From the NCBI GenBank assembly GCA_947501105.1, contig CANMUP010000001.1:372001-436000 (forward strand): a stretch of DNA of 64,000 nucleotides, given 5' to 3'. Position 1 is the stretch's first letter; each line of letters starts with the position of its first letter. The stretch comes from an uncultured Flaviramulus sp. (lineage in GTDB: Bacteria; Bacteroidota; Bacteroidia; Flavobacteriales; Flavobacteriaceae). The position numbers were made by a program, and so were the translations under genes. Below, piece by piece: positions 10,029 to 19,545 of the stretch. The notes below the pieces were generated by a model. It was not told the DNA's origin. It was given only the letters and a program-made list of their open reading frames with translations, and made no database searches.

Positions 10029-12422
10029 ATGGATTCATTAATCAAGAGCATTCTAATTTACCTTTTAGGGACATTGTTTTTAAATTCCCAAAATCAAATT
10101 ACAGGAACTATTTCAGAAAACAATCAACCTCTAGAGTTTGCCGAAATAATATTGCTGACCAATCAATCTTCAGCTATAACAGGTGGCATTACTGATGAAA
10201 AAGGTGTGTTTAAATTAAGTGTTAAACAAGGAAATTATACATTACAAGTTATTTATGTTGGACAAATACTTTATACCAAATATATTACTGTAGCAGATAA
10301 ATCTATTGATTTAGGAGTTATAGAAGTTGAAAGCTCTCAAGAATTGGATGAAGTAATTATTGAAGCAAAAAAGAAGCTAATTCAACGAAAAATAGATCGC
10401 CTAGTTTTTAATGTCGAAAATTCGTCAAAAGCTTCAGAAGGAGATGCTTTAGAAGTTTTAAGAGTTACACCAGGAGTTCGTGTGCAAAATAATAGAATCA
10501 CGATGATAGGAAAAAGCAATCTTCAGGTAATGATTAATGATAAAATTGTACAATTATCTGATGAAGACTTAGCCGGCTTTTTAAAATCAATAGCATCAGA
10601 AGACATCAAAAATATAGAAGTTATTACAACCCCTCCAGCAAAATATGAAGCATCGGGAAATAGTGGATTAGTCAATATTACTTTAAAACAAGTGAAGAAA
10701 GATTCGTGGAATGCGCAATTAAAATCATCATATAGGCAAAGGCGTTATCCTTCAGGATCTTGGGGGGGAAGTTTTAACTTTAATAAAAATAAACTAAGTA
10801 TAGCTGCTTCATTTAACCATAGTAATGGAACTTATTATCAAGAACAAGACGACTATGCCTATTTCCCCGACGGCCTTTGGTATACTTCTTCTCCTTTTAA
10901 AGCAGATATTAAAAGGCTTTATGGGAGAGTAGATGTTAATTACCAAGTAACATCTAAATGGACAATGGGCGGGCAGTATTTATACAATAAAACAAATTTT
11001 GATGTAACAGACGCTCCTTACACACCTGTTTTTGATTATAATACTAATGAAATAATAAGGTATCTTCAGTCTGACGGAACAATGGCCTTAAACCCTGAAA
11101 TTCATTCTATAAACTATAATAATGAAGTTGCTATTGATACTTTAGGACGAAAAATAACATTGAATTTGGATTACTTTACATATAAAAACCCAGACACTAA
11201 AACATATAATGGAATTTCAATTATACAAAACCCTTCTTCAGAACAATTTTACAGAGGAACAAATACAAACAAACAGGATGTAACAAATACATCGGCGAAA
11301 TTAGATATTGAATATCCTCTAAATTGGATAGATTTAGATTATGGAGGAAAAATATCAAACTCAAATTCATTAAATGACATTTTGTTTTTTAATAGTGGCT
11401 TGGTAGATACTCCTATTACAAACCCACCATTATCTCAAAATGATTTTGAGTATAAAGAAAGTATTCAGGCACTGTACCTTTCTGCTAATAAAAAATTTAA
11501 TGATAAATGGAGTGTGCAATTTGGATTAAGAATGGAAGCTACTCAAACCGATTCTAAATCTAATAATTTAAATTTATCAACTAAAAATGACTACACAAAG
11601 TTGTTTCCAACATTTTATATTTCGTATAATGCTACTGAAAATTCTAATTTTTCATTTAATTATAGTAAACGAATTGAAAGACCTAGTTTTTTTGAATTGA
11701 ACCCAAATGTATATTTTGTCAATCCGTTTCAAACCATTGAAGGAAATGCATTTTTGCAACCAGCGTTTATTAATAATTTTGAATTAACAAATACATACAA
11801 CAACTTTGTAACAAAGTTATATTATACCGATGAAGATAATTTGTTTTCGCAAGTGCCATTGGCAGATACCACAACGAAGATTATTCGTTTTACTAATGAA
11901 AACTTTATAAACACAAATCGAATTGGAATTTCAGAAAACTATACATTCGATAAAATTAAATGGTGGAGCAGTAATAATAGTTTAGATATAAATTATTCTA
12001 AATCAGAATTCAATTTAGAAGAAGAACAAGAGGATCAAAAAGGAATAAATGCAACAATTTCAACTTATAATGATTTTAATTTGAATGCAGATAAAACACT
12101 GCTTATGGGAGTTAATTATTGGTATAGTTTTCCAGGATTAAATGGCGTTTATGAAACCAAATCATCAAGTTCTTTATCCTTATCCTTACAATATTTATTA
12201 CTAAACAAGGATTTAAACATAACTTTGAGAGGAAATGACATTTTTAAAGATTCGGCAGAGAGAAACGAAAGCAGAGTTAATGGCGTATTCCAAACAGCCA
12301 GATATTACTATGACAGTAGGTCGTTTCAATTATCTGTAAGCTATAAGTTTGGGAATAAAAATATTAAAGCCAAAAGGCATCAAACTGGGAATGAAGACGA
12401 GAAAGGGCGTACAGGAAACTAG
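10029..12422 (+). CDS. outer-membrane beta-barrel protein, TonB-receptor-like, with carboxypeptidase-regulatory-like domain
   Basis: This 797-residue protein has an N-terminal signal segment (about 1-20), then a CarboxypepD-reg-like beta domain (about 22-105). A plug-like region follows (about 130-215, including EVLRVTPGVRVQNN and SGNSGLVNITLKQ) and then a long barrel rich in aromatic beta strands. This is the architecture of the outer-membrane beta-barrel family common in Flavobacteriia. Import or signalling substrate is unknown. It is followed after 16 bases by a LytS-type kinase and a LytTR regulator, so it may be controlled by, or report to, that pair. A missing SusD partner argues against a classic Sus polysaccharide system. 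Confidence 0.85.
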   Translation: MDSLIKSILIYLLGTLFLNSQNQITGTISENNQPLEFAEIILLTNQSSAITGGITDEKGVFKLSVKQGNYTLQVIYVGQILYTKYITVADKSIDLGVIEVESSQELDEVIIEAKKKLIQRKIDRLVFNVENSSKASEGDALEVLRVTPGVRVQNNRITMIGKSNLQVMINDKIVQLSDEDLAGFLKSIASEDIKNIEVITTPPAKYEASGNSGLVNITLKQVKKDSWNAQLKSSYRQRRYPSGSWGGSFNFNKNKLSIAASFNHSNGTYYQEQDDYAYFPDGLWYTSSPFKADIKRLYGRVDVNYQVTSKWTMGGQYLYNKTNFDVTDAPYTPVFDYNTNEIIRYLQSDGTMALNPEIHSINYNNEVAIDTLGRKITLNLDYFTYKNPDTKTYNGISIIQNPSSEQFYRGTNTNKQDVTNTSAKLDIEYPLNWIDLDYGGKISNSNSLNDILFFNSGLVDTPITNPPLSQNDFEYKESIQALYLSANKKFNDKWSVQFGLRMEATQTDSKSNNLNLSTKNDYTKLFPTFYISYNATENSNFSFNYSKRIERPSFFELNPNVYFVNPFQTIEGNAFLQPAFINNFELTNTYNNFVTKLYYTDEDNLFSQVPLADTTTKIIRFTNENFINTNRIGISENYTFDKIKWWSSNNSLDINYSKSEFNLEEEQEDQKGINATISTYNDFNLNADKTLLMGVNYWYSFPGLNGVYETKSSSSLSLSLQYLLLNKDLNITLRGNDIFKDSAERNESRVNGVFQTARYYYDSRSFQLSVSYKFGNKNIKAKRHQTGNEDEKGRTGN

Positions 12423-12438
12423 AAGCAAATAATAACTA

Positions 12439-13449
12439 ATGAAAACTAAATTTAATAAATCAGATAGAATCTTATTGGTCATTTATTATTTGGTATTTAT
12501 CCTTATAATGGCAATTACATACTATTCAAAAAATGGTATGAATAAGGTTTTTTTAGCAGATACTTTTTTATCTATATTAGTTTCAGTAATTATCATTGTT
12601 ATTTTCTTTTATCTACTAATTCCAAAGTATTTATTTAAGAAAAGGTATTTATATTTTATTTTCTTCGGCGTTTTAACATTGTCTTTTTTTGGGGCATTGC
12701 TAGAAACTATTATTTTTTGGATACAAGGCCATAACTGGAGTGAATTCCCAAAATGGCATAAGGTTGCTGTTCTTGGAATTTCGACCGCTTCAGACAATAC
12801 CGGGTTTATTTTCGGATTGCTTTTAACCAAAAAATTCTACGAAAGTCAAACAGAATTAGTAACCGTAGAAAAACAGCAAAAAGAAAACGAACTAAAATTA
12901 TTGCGTTCGCAAATAGATCCGCATTTTCTGTTTAACAATTTAAATACTTTAGACTCCTTAATAGACTGCAATGCCGAAAAAGCAAAAGAATATATTAATA
13001 GGTTGTCCTTAATTTATCGATATCTAATTAAAACGAAGGATGCTGAGGTTATGGAGCTTTCTGAAGAAATTGAGTTAGCAGAAAACTATATGTTTTTAAT
13101 AAAAACACGTTTTGAAAGTGATTATGATTTTAAAATAGAGGTGAAAACTAAAACAGAAGATAAATTTATTCCAACAGGCGCCATACAAACACTTTTAGAA
13201 AATGTGATAAAACACAACAAACCAAAAAACGGGTGTGTGATTAAAACCACTATTTTAATAGAAGACACTTTACTAAAAGTAACAAATACAAAGTCGAATA
13301 TTCATTCTAAAAATGAGTCTTTTGGAACAGGATTAGAAAACTTAAAAGCTAGATACAAGCTGCTTTCTGATAAAGAAATGATTATTATAAATACAGATAA
13401 AGAGTTTAATATTTCAATTCCAATCATTAAATTAATTGATGAAAACTAA
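12439..13449 (+). CDS. LytS/YehU-type membrane sensor histidine kinase
   Basis: The 336-residue protein has about four membrane helices in residues 10-130, a short coiled linker, and a His_kinase domain with the phospho-acceptor His162 in QIDPHFLFNNLNT. The ATPase end carries ENVIKHN and GTGLENLKARY. It should autophosphorylate and pass phosphate to the LytTR regulator immediately downstream. The signal is unknown because there is no recognisable extracellular sensor domain. Its position just behind the outer-membrane protein gene suggests the three form one operon. Confidence 0.9.
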   Translation: MKTKFNKSDRILLVIYYLVFILIMAITYYSKNGMNKVFLADTFLSILVSVIIIVIFFYLLIPKYLFKKRYLYFIFFGVLTLSFFGALLETIIFWIQGHNWSEFPKWHKVAVLGISTASDNTGFIFGLLLTKKFYESQTELVTVEKQQKENELKLLRSQIDPHFLFNNLNTLDSLIDCNAEKAKEYINRLSLIYRYLIKTKDAEVMELSEEIELAENYMFLIKTRFESDYDFKIEVKTKTEDKFIPTGAIQTLLENVIKHNKPKNGCVIKTTILIEDTLLKVTNTKSNIHSKNESFGTGLENLKARYKLLSDKEMIIINTDKEFNISIPIIKLIDEN

Positions 13450-13453
13450 TGCG

Positions 13454-14218
13454 ATGAAAATTTTAATTTTAGAAGACGAAATACCTGCCTATAATAAATT
13501 AGTCTCTTTTGTAAATGATTATTTTGAAGAAGAAATTCCTCATGATTGGGCACGTTCTAACAGAGAAGGAAAAGCATTGCTTGAACAAAATAAATATGAT
13601 TTTATTTTGTCTGATATTCAATTATTAGATGGTGTTTCGTTCGATTTGTATAACGATATTTCTACGGAGTCTCCAATCATTTTTTGTTCGGCCCACGACG
13701 AGTATTTATTTCAGGCCTTTAACACAAATGGCATTGCTTATATTTTAAAACCGTATACACAATCAGATTTTAAAAAAGCTATAGAAAAGTATCAGTCGTT
13801 ATTTAAACAAGGAGGTTACAGTACGCTAAATCAGCAGACAATTTCTGAGTTAAAATCGGCAATAAAAGAAGAACACAATAGTTACAAAAAACGTTTTGTA
13901 ATAAAAAAATCCAAAGGTATTCAGCTATTAAATGTTTCAGATATTAGTACCATTGAAGCTTCTGGAGATTTTTGTATTGCATCAGATTTTAAAGGAAGAC
14001 GGCATACTATTTCTCAAAATTTAGGTACAATTCATCAGCAATTACAACCCAACAAATTCTTTAAAATTAACAGAAGCGAAATTGTTAGTATCGATTATAT
14101 TGAAAATATAGAAAACCATTTTAAAAACCGACTACTTATTACCATGACAGGCGTAAAAGAAAAAGCAATGACAAGTTCTTCTACAACCTCTGATTTTAGA
14201 AAGTGGTTGGAGCAATAG
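13454..14218 (+). CDS. LytTR-family response regulator
   Basis: The receiver domain (about 1-120) has the acidic pair E7/D8, the phospho-acceptor Asp54 in ILSDIQLLDG and the conserved Lys in LKPYTQSDF. A LytTR DNA-binding domain follows (about 150-254) with the stretch FFKINRSEIVSIDYIENIE. I chose ATG 13454 because it yields the standard MKILILEDE opening and leaves 4 bases after the kinase stop. TTG 13436 or ATG 13439 would overlap the kinase gene. It forms a two-component pair with the preceding LytS-type kinase. Confidence 0.9.
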   Translation: MKILILEDEIPAYNKLVSFVNDYFEEEIPHDWARSNREGKALLEQNKYDFILSDIQLLDGVSFDLYNDISTESPIIFCSAHDEYLFQAFNTNGIAYILKPYTQSDFKKAIEKYQSLFKQGGYSTLNQQTISELKSAIKEEHNSYKKRFVIKKSKGIQLLNVSDISTIEASGDFCIASDFKGRRHTISQNLGTIHQQLQPNKFFKINRSEIVSIDYIENIENHFKNRLLITMTGVKEKAMTSSSTTSDFRKWLEQ

Positions 14219-14402
14219 GCCTTTGGGCGTTCCCTTTTCAGGTCGGGCTTTCCGTCCCCAATCTTTTTAAAACGTCATAGCGAGAAGTGAGCGACGTGCC
14301 TATCTGTATATTAAAGACTTGAAAGGTAATTTTGTACTAGCAAATTTTAAAAAGGATTTCCACTACAATCCCTAACGCACTTATCCGCTATGGGTTGGTT
14401 TT
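14219..14402. repeat. composite intergenic repeat (REP/MITE-like), about 180 bases
   Basis: The stretch begins GGGCGTTCCCTTTTCAGG then TCGGGCTTTCCG (14224-14254) and ends with CACTACAATCCCTAACGC (14361-14378), so GCGTT and AACGC form inverted ends. Nested inside (14272-14297) is a second palindromic unit with CGTCATAGCG and GAGCGACG. GGTCGGGCTTTC followed later by ATCCCTAACGC recurs in intergenic regions of Flavobacteriia as I remember them. A shorter relative lies at 59041-59152. No ORF is present. Confidence 0.55.
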
Positions 14403-14485
14403 AATCATTCAACTTTAAAACCGTTATATAAATTTGCTTACAAGCTTAAGCCTTTTTCATATTTTAGCTTAACTCAAGTTTAAAC

Positions 14486-16534
14486 ATGCCAAAAGGACTT
14501 ATATATTTCGTATTATTTTTTCTTACTATAAATTCATATGCTCAAAGCAATAGGTTTAAAGAACAGCTTGATAGTATTCAAGAGTTAAGACAGTTGTCTA
14601 AAAATAATAATTTAGATTTAGATAAAAGAATGTTTTATGCAGAACAGGCGAATGACCTATCTCATAAAACAAAAGTAGACTCGACCGTTTTAAGATCAAG
14701 ATACAATCTTGCATGGCTATATATGCTTGATAAGAAGTACTCTAAAGAGTCAATAAGGTTAAATCATAAAAATTTAAAATTAGCACACAAACTTAATGAT
14801 TCGGTTTCGATAGCTTATATAAACATGCATTTAGGATACGTTTATCAGAACTTAGACAAAAGCGATAGTGCTTATTATTATTATTACAAATCATTAAAAA
14901 TATACAAAGATTTCAATAAACTTTTGAATAATGACTTTGATTTTTTAAATCAATCTATAGTGCTTTATAACATTGCTAGATTACAGGTAATAGAGCGTGA
15001 TTATGTGGGGAGTCAAGCTAGCATAATACAAGGCATAAATATATTACTTACCATTCCTGAAACCGAAGAGAGTTTAGATAATTTATGGTGCTTGTATGAT
15101 ATTTTAGGGAAGAACTTAAAGCACCTAAAAAAGTATGAAAAGGCTTTAGAGTATTATAATAAAGCCTTAAGTATTAGTGGTAAAATGAAGAATAATTTTG
15201 AATCGCAATTATTTACAAAGATTAATATTGCTGATTTATATAGAGAAGCTGGAAAATATAACAATGTATTTAGAATATATAACGAACTACTTGAAGATAA
15301 AACATTAGAAAAAAAAGATCCTACTTCTTATGCTGCCATATTGAATAATATAGCTTATACTATGTTTTTGGCAAAAGACAAAGATTACAATAAAATAGAC
15401 TCTTTATTTAATAAAGCCTATAACATTTTTAATGATCCGGAATTATTTTATGAACTCTCAGCAGTGGGGAATGACATGGCAGAGTTTTATTATGATACTA
15501 ATCAAAAAGATAAGGCTTTATTTTATTCTAAAAAATCGTATGAATATGGTAAAAAAGCAAATGAAAACTCAGAAGTATTAAGAGCCCTAAAAATGCTCTC
15601 AAAGTTAAAAGAAGGGAATGAAGGAAAAGCTTATTTATACGAACACATTAAACTTAATGATAGTTTAATTAGCCTGGAACGAGCTAATAGAAATAAATAT
15701 GCTAGAATTCAATTTGAGACCGACCAATATATAAAGGAAGCCAAACGTCTAACCACTCAAAACATTTTGATTGTGGTAATAGGCAGTATTTTAGTGTTTA
15801 CTTTAGGGTTATTGTATTTTATAAAGGTACAGCGTACAAAAAATAAAGCATTGGTTTACGAGCAGATGCAACAAGAGGCCAATCAAGAAATTTATGCTTT
15901 AATGTTAAACCAGCACGAAAAGTTAGAAATGGGCCGTTTATTAGAACGTCATAGAATATCCGAAGATTTGCACGATGGTATATTAAGCCAGTTATTTGGT
16001 ACCAGAATGGGTTTTGGGTTTTTACAAGTTGGAGGAGACAAAGAGACCTTAAAACAATACGAGCAATTACAACAAGAATTACAAAGCATTGAAAAGGAAG
16101 TAAGAGATGTTTCTCATGAGTTGAAAGCCGATTCCTCATTCTCAAAAACAAGCTTTGAAACTATATTAGAAAACTATGTAAAACAGCAAAGTGCTATAGG
16201 GAATTTTAAATACAGCATAAAAAAGGAGAGGCTATTATTGTTTGAAACCATTAGCAACTCTATTAAAGTGGCTATATTCCGTATTGTACAAGAAGCGATT
16301 CAAAATATAATAAAACATGCTAAGGCTAATGTTCTTACAATTTCCTTTAAAGAAAAAGAAAACATATTATATTTATCTATAGAAGATGATGGTATAGGTT
16401 TTGATGCTAAAACAAAACATAAAGGAATAGGACTTAAAAACATTGAATCGAGGGTTTTAAAATTGGGTGGAACATTTAATATTACCTCAAAACCCAACCA
16501 AGGAACCATAGTGAATATATCAGTCCCTACTTAA
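14486..16534 (+). CDS. TPR-containing sensor histidine kinase, NarL/DesK type (HisKA_3)
   Basis: The 682-residue protein has a signal peptide (1-20, ending SYAQ), a periplasmic array of tetratricopeptide repeats (about 60-400), one membrane helix (about 426-446), a coiled coil, then HisKA_3 with the phospho-acceptor His496 in SEDLHDGIL. The ATPase domain shows NIIKHAKAN (N box), DDGIGFD and GIGLKNIESRV. It probably senses a periplasmic or protein-interaction cue through the TPRs. The response regulator starts 11 bases after its stop, so they form a pair. It is separated from the LytS/LytTR unit by the repeat at 14219. Confidence 0.9.
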   Translation: MPKGLIYFVLFFLTINSYAQSNRFKEQLDSIQELRQLSKNNNLDLDKRMFYAEQANDLSHKTKVDSTVLRSRYNLAWLYMLDKKYSKESIRLNHKNLKLAHKLNDSVSIAYINMHLGYVYQNLDKSDSAYYYYYKSLKIYKDFNKLLNNDFDFLNQSIVLYNIARLQVIERDYVGSQASIIQGINILLTIPETEESLDNLWCLYDILGKNLKHLKKYEKALEYYNKALSISGKMKNNFESQLFTKINIADLYREAGKYNNVFRIYNELLEDKTLEKKDPTSYAAILNNIAYTMFLAKDKDYNKIDSLFNKAYNIFNDPELFYELSAVGNDMAEFYYDTNQKDKALFYSKKSYEYGKKANENSEVLRALKMLSKLKEGNEGKAYLYEHIKLNDSLISLERANRNKYARIQFETDQYIKEAKRLTTQNILIVVIGSILVFTLGLLYFIKVQRTKNKALVYEQMQQEANQEIYALMLNQHEKLEMGRLLERHRISEDLHDGILSQLFGTRMGFGFLQVGGDKETLKQYEQLQQELQSIEKEVRDVSHELKADSSFSKTSFETILENYVKQQSAIGNFKYSIKKERLLLFETISNSIKVAIFRIVQEAIQNIIKHAKANVLTISFKEKENILYLSIEDDGIGFDAKTKHKGIGLKNIESRVLKLGGTFNITSKPNQGTIVNISVPT

Positions 16535-16545
16535 AACTTACACCT

Positions 16546-17217
16546 ATGATTAAGCAGTACAATATTTTAATTATTGAAGATCATCCACTAATTATAGAAG
16601 CTTATAAAAATGCGTTGTTGCATATAAGTTCTGAAGACGATAAATTAAAATTTAATATTGATATTGCTAATGATTGTGATAAAGCCTTTTATAAAATTGA
16701 AGAAGCTGTTATAAGAAAAAACATAGACATTGTTTTTTTAGATATTAAACTACCTTCATCAAAAGATGGTAAAATAATTTCTGGAGAAGATTTAGGAATT
16801 AAAATAAGAGCACTCTTCTCTGAAGTTAAAATAGTAGTAGCTACAACATATAATGATAATTATATAATTAATACCATTTTTAAAAGCATTAATCCTGATG
16901 CTTTTTTAATTAAAAACGACTTAGACCCAAAGGAGTTAATTTTAGCGATAGAAACCGTTATTAAAAACCTCCCTTATTATAGTAAAACGGTTATTGAATT
17001 AATGAGAAAACTTACAACTAATGATTTTTATCTAGACGAATTTGATAGAAAAATATTATATGAGTTATCTAAAGGTTGTAAAATGAGTGAATTGTCAAAC
17101 ATGATACCTCTTTCTGTTTCAGCAATTGAAAAAAGGAAACGTGTTTTAAAAGAAGTTTTTAACGTAAAAAACGATAGAAATTTAATTAAAGTAGCTGAAG
17201 AAAAGGGTTTTATTTAA
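16546..17217 (+). CDS. NarL-type response regulator
   Basis: The 223-residue protein has a receiver domain with E11/D12 and the phospho-acceptor Asp66 in IVFLDIKLP. Its C-terminal LuxR-like helix-turn-helix spans about 160-223 (ILYELSKGCKMSELSNM, then SVSAIEKRKRVL). The HTH is somewhat divergent from classical GerE domains. It is the cognate partner of the TPR kinase directly upstream. It ends 22 bases before lepA, which is read in the opposite direction. Confidence 0.88.
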   Translation: MIKQYNILIIEDHPLIIEAYKNALLHISSEDDKLKFNIDIANDCDKAFYKIEEAVIRKNIDIVFLDIKLPSSKDGKIISGEDLGIKIRALFSEVKIVVATTYNDNYIINTIFKSINPDAFLIKNDLDPKELILAIETVIKNLPYYSKTVIELMRKLTTNDFYLDEFDRKILYELSKGCKMSELSNMIPLSVSAIEKRKRVLKEVFNVKNDRNLIKVAEEKGFI

Positions 17218-17239
17218 TAAACGTACGCTTTCTAAAACT

Positions 17240-19036
17240 CTAATCATTCAACTTCAAAACCGCCATAAACGCTTGCTGTGGAATCTCAACATTACCCACT
17301 TGTCTCATACGTTTTTTACCTTTTTTCTGTTTCTCAAGTAGTTTACGCTTACGCGAAATATCACCACCATAACATTTAGCAGTTACATCTTTACGAAGCG
17401 CTTTAATAGTTTCGCGCGAAATAATTTTGGCACCAATAGCAGCTTGAATAGGAATATCAAATTGCTGACGAGGAATAAGCTCTTTTAATTTCTCGCACAT
17501 TTTTTTACCAATATTCTGTGCATTATCAGCGTGTATTAATGCTGAAAGCGCATCAACAGGCAATGCATTAAGCAGAATATCTAAACGCACTAATTTTGAG
17601 ACTTTCATACCAATAGGATGATAATCAAAAGAAGCATATCCTTTTGAAACCGTTTTTAAGCGATCGTAAAAATCGAAAACAATTTCTGCTAAAGGCATTT
17701 CGAAAGTCAATTCAACACGCTCTGTTGTTAAATAGGTTTGGTTTATAACGATACCTCTTTTTTCAATACAAAGCGACATAACATTACCAACAAAATCGGA
17801 TTTGGTAATAATGGTAGCTTTTATATAAGGCTCCTCAACACGGTTTACGGTTGAAGGGTCTGGTAAATCAGAAGGATTGTTTACTATAAAAGCCTCATCT
17901 GGATTCTTATTTGTGAATGCGTGGTATGACACATTGGGAACTGTAGTAATAACAGTCATATCAAACTCGCGCTCTAAACGTTCTTGAATAATTTCCATGT
18001 GAAGCATGCCTAAAAAACCACAACGGAAACCAAAACCTAATGCTGCAGAACTTTCTGGAGCAAAAACTAACGAAGCATCGTTTAATTGTAGTTTCTCCAT
18101 AGAGTTACGAAGCTCTTCATAATCTTCAGTATCCACTGGGTAAATACCGGCAAAAACCATAGGTTTTACATCTTCAAAACCTTCAACAATATTGGTTGTT
18201 GGCTTAGCAAAATCGGTAATAGTATCACCAACCTTAACCTCTTTTGCAGTTTTTATACCAGTAATTAAATAACCAACATCACCAGTTTTTACGCTTTGTT
18301 TTGCAACTTGGTTTAGTTTTAAAGTTCCAACTTCATCAGCAAAATATTCTTTATCTGTGGCAACAAATTTAATTTTTTGTCCTTTTTTAATTTCACCATT
18401 AAAAACACGAAAATAAGTTTCTATACCTCTAAACGTGTTATATACAGAATCAAAAATCAAGGCTTGTAATGGCGCATCTGGATCTCCTTTTGGAGCTGGA
18501 ACACGCTCAATAATAGCGGCTAAAATATTATCGACACCAAACCCCGTTTTCCCACTAGCATGAATCACCTCTTCTGGGTCGCATCCTAAAAGATCAACAA
18601 TATCGTCGGTAACTTCTTCTGGGTTGGCGCTTGGTAAATCGACTTTATTAAGAACTGGAATAATTTCTAAATCGTTTTCTAAAGCTAAATATAAATTAGA
18701 AATGGTTTGTGCTTGTATACTTTGTGCAGCATCAACAATTAATAGAGCGCCTTCACAGGCAGCAATAGATCGAGATACTTCATAAGAAAAATCTACGTGA
18801 CCTGGTGTGTCAATTAAATTTAAAACATATTGTTCGCCATTATACTCATAATCCATTTGAATAGCGTGCGACTTAATAGTAATACCGCGTTCGCGTTCCA
18901 AATCCATACTATCCAGTAATTGGTCTTGCTTTTCCCTATCGGTTACTGAACCTGTATAATCTAACAATCGGTCAGCAAGAGTGCTTTTACCGTGATCTAT
19001 ATGTGCAATGATGCAAAAATTTCTGATGTGCTTCAT
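17240..19036 (-). CDS. lepA: elongation factor 4 (LepA), ribosome-associated GTPase
   Basis: LepA is a translational GTPase that acts on initiation or stalled ribosomes. The 598 residues match the family length. The G1 motif [14 protein letters not shown] (G3) and NKVDLP (G4) lie in the N-terminal domain. The LepA-specific C-terminal domain includes [20 protein letters not shown] and [20 protein letters not shown]. It stands alone, convergent with the response regulator gene. Confidence 0.98.
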   Translation of the reverse strand: MKHIRNFCIIAHIDHGKSTLADRLLDYTGSVTDREKQDQLLDSMDLERERGITIKSHAIQMDYEYNGEQYVLNLIDTPGHVDFSYEVSRSIAACEGALLIVDAAQSIQAQTISNLYLALENDLEIIPVLNKVDLPSANPEEVTDDIVDLLGCDPEEVIHASGKTGFGVDNILAAIIERVPAPKGDPDAPLQALIFDSVYNTFRGIETYFRVFNGEIKKGQKIKFVATDKEYFADEVGTLKLNQVAKQSVKTGDVGYLITGIKTAKEVKVGDTITDFAKPTTNIVEGFEDVKPMVFAGIYPVDTEDYEELRNSMEKLQLNDASLVFAPESSAALGFGFRCGFLGMLHMEIIQERLEREFDMTVITTVPNVSYHAFTNKNPDEAFIVNNPSDLPDPSTVNRVEEPYIKATIITKSDFVGNVMSLCIEKRGIVINQTYLTTERVELTFEMPLAEIVFDFYDRLKTVSKGYASFDYHPIGMKVSKLVRLDILLNALPVDALSALIHADNAQNIGKKMCEKLKELIPRQQFDIPIQAAIGAKIISRETIKALRKDVTAKCYGGDISRKRKLLEKQKKGKKRMRQVGNVEIPQQAFMAVLKLND

Positions 19037-19136
19037 AAGTGAATCTATACCTAGATTTAATTTGCAAATATAGAGGAATTAAGTGAAGTTTAAAGCGGTT
19101 AAGCCTAATAAAAACCTAATGGATTATTGAATTTGA

Positions 19137-19337
19137 TTACATCATCATACTGCCGCAAATGCCCAGACTTATTATTACGTATATGGCAGCGAGAATAAAT
19201 AGCACTTTTGCTGCTTTTTTGTTTTTTTTGAGTATTGCAAACCCAACAATAGTTAATAGAATTGCTGGACCAAACATAATGGCGATAATTAAATAAATCA
19301 AACCATCTAAATTCATGTTTGGGCTTAATAGAATCAT
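19137..19337 (-). CDS. small two-helix membrane protein, paralogue of its upstream neighbour
   Basis: With the start at ATG 19337 the product is 66 residues with two membrane helices joined by a Lys-rich loop (ILKKNKKAAKVL). It aligns along its whole length with the preceding 68-residue protein: GPAILLTIVGFAI matches SPAIIMTIIGFAI, and KAAKVLFILAAIY matches KSAKVLFIIATVY. I prefer ATG 19337, one base after the upstream stop, over 19370, which would overlap the upstream gene by 32 bases. It is the last gene of the Lgt-like/radical SAM operon. Function is unknown. Confidence 0.72.
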   Translation of the reverse strand: MILLSPNMNLDGLIYLIIAIMFGPAILLTIVGFAILKKNKKAAKVLFILAAIYVIISLGICGSMMM

Positions 19338-19338
19338 A

Positions 19339-19545
19339 TTAATTAGATAATATTGCGCCACAAACACCAAGTCCTATAATGGTATAAACGGTAGCTATTA
19401 TAAACAATACTTTGGCAGATTTAGGCTTATTTTTTTTAATTGCAAAACCTATAATTGTCATTATTATTGCAGGACTTAATGCAATAATTAGAAAGAATAG
19501 GACTAGCCATATAAAACCATCACCTATTTCCAGAAAACGTATCAT
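19339..19545 (-). CDS. small two-helix membrane protein
   Basis: The 68-residue product has two membrane helices (about 10-33 and 44-66) separated by the basic stretch KKNKPKSAK. Its ATG overlaps the stop of the radical SAM gene (ATGA), indicating translational coupling. The next gene encodes a paralogue, so this is a tandem duplication. I recognise no named family. Small paired proteins in such an operon could be subunits or adaptors for the membrane enzyme encoded upstream; that is inference only. Confidence 0.75.
   Translation of the reverse strand: MIRFLEIGDGFIWLVLFFLIIALSPAIIMTIIGFAIKKNKPKSAKVLFIIATVYTIIGLGVCGAILSN

Noticed and set aside
13436-13453. Earlier start codons (TTG 13436 or ATG 13439) for the LytTR regulator
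   Set aside because: They overlap the kinase gene and add residues before a standard MKILILEDE opening.
15819-16151. Minus-strand reading frame inside the TPR kinase gene
   Set aside because: It is antisense to the HisKA_3 domain, which is clearly coding.
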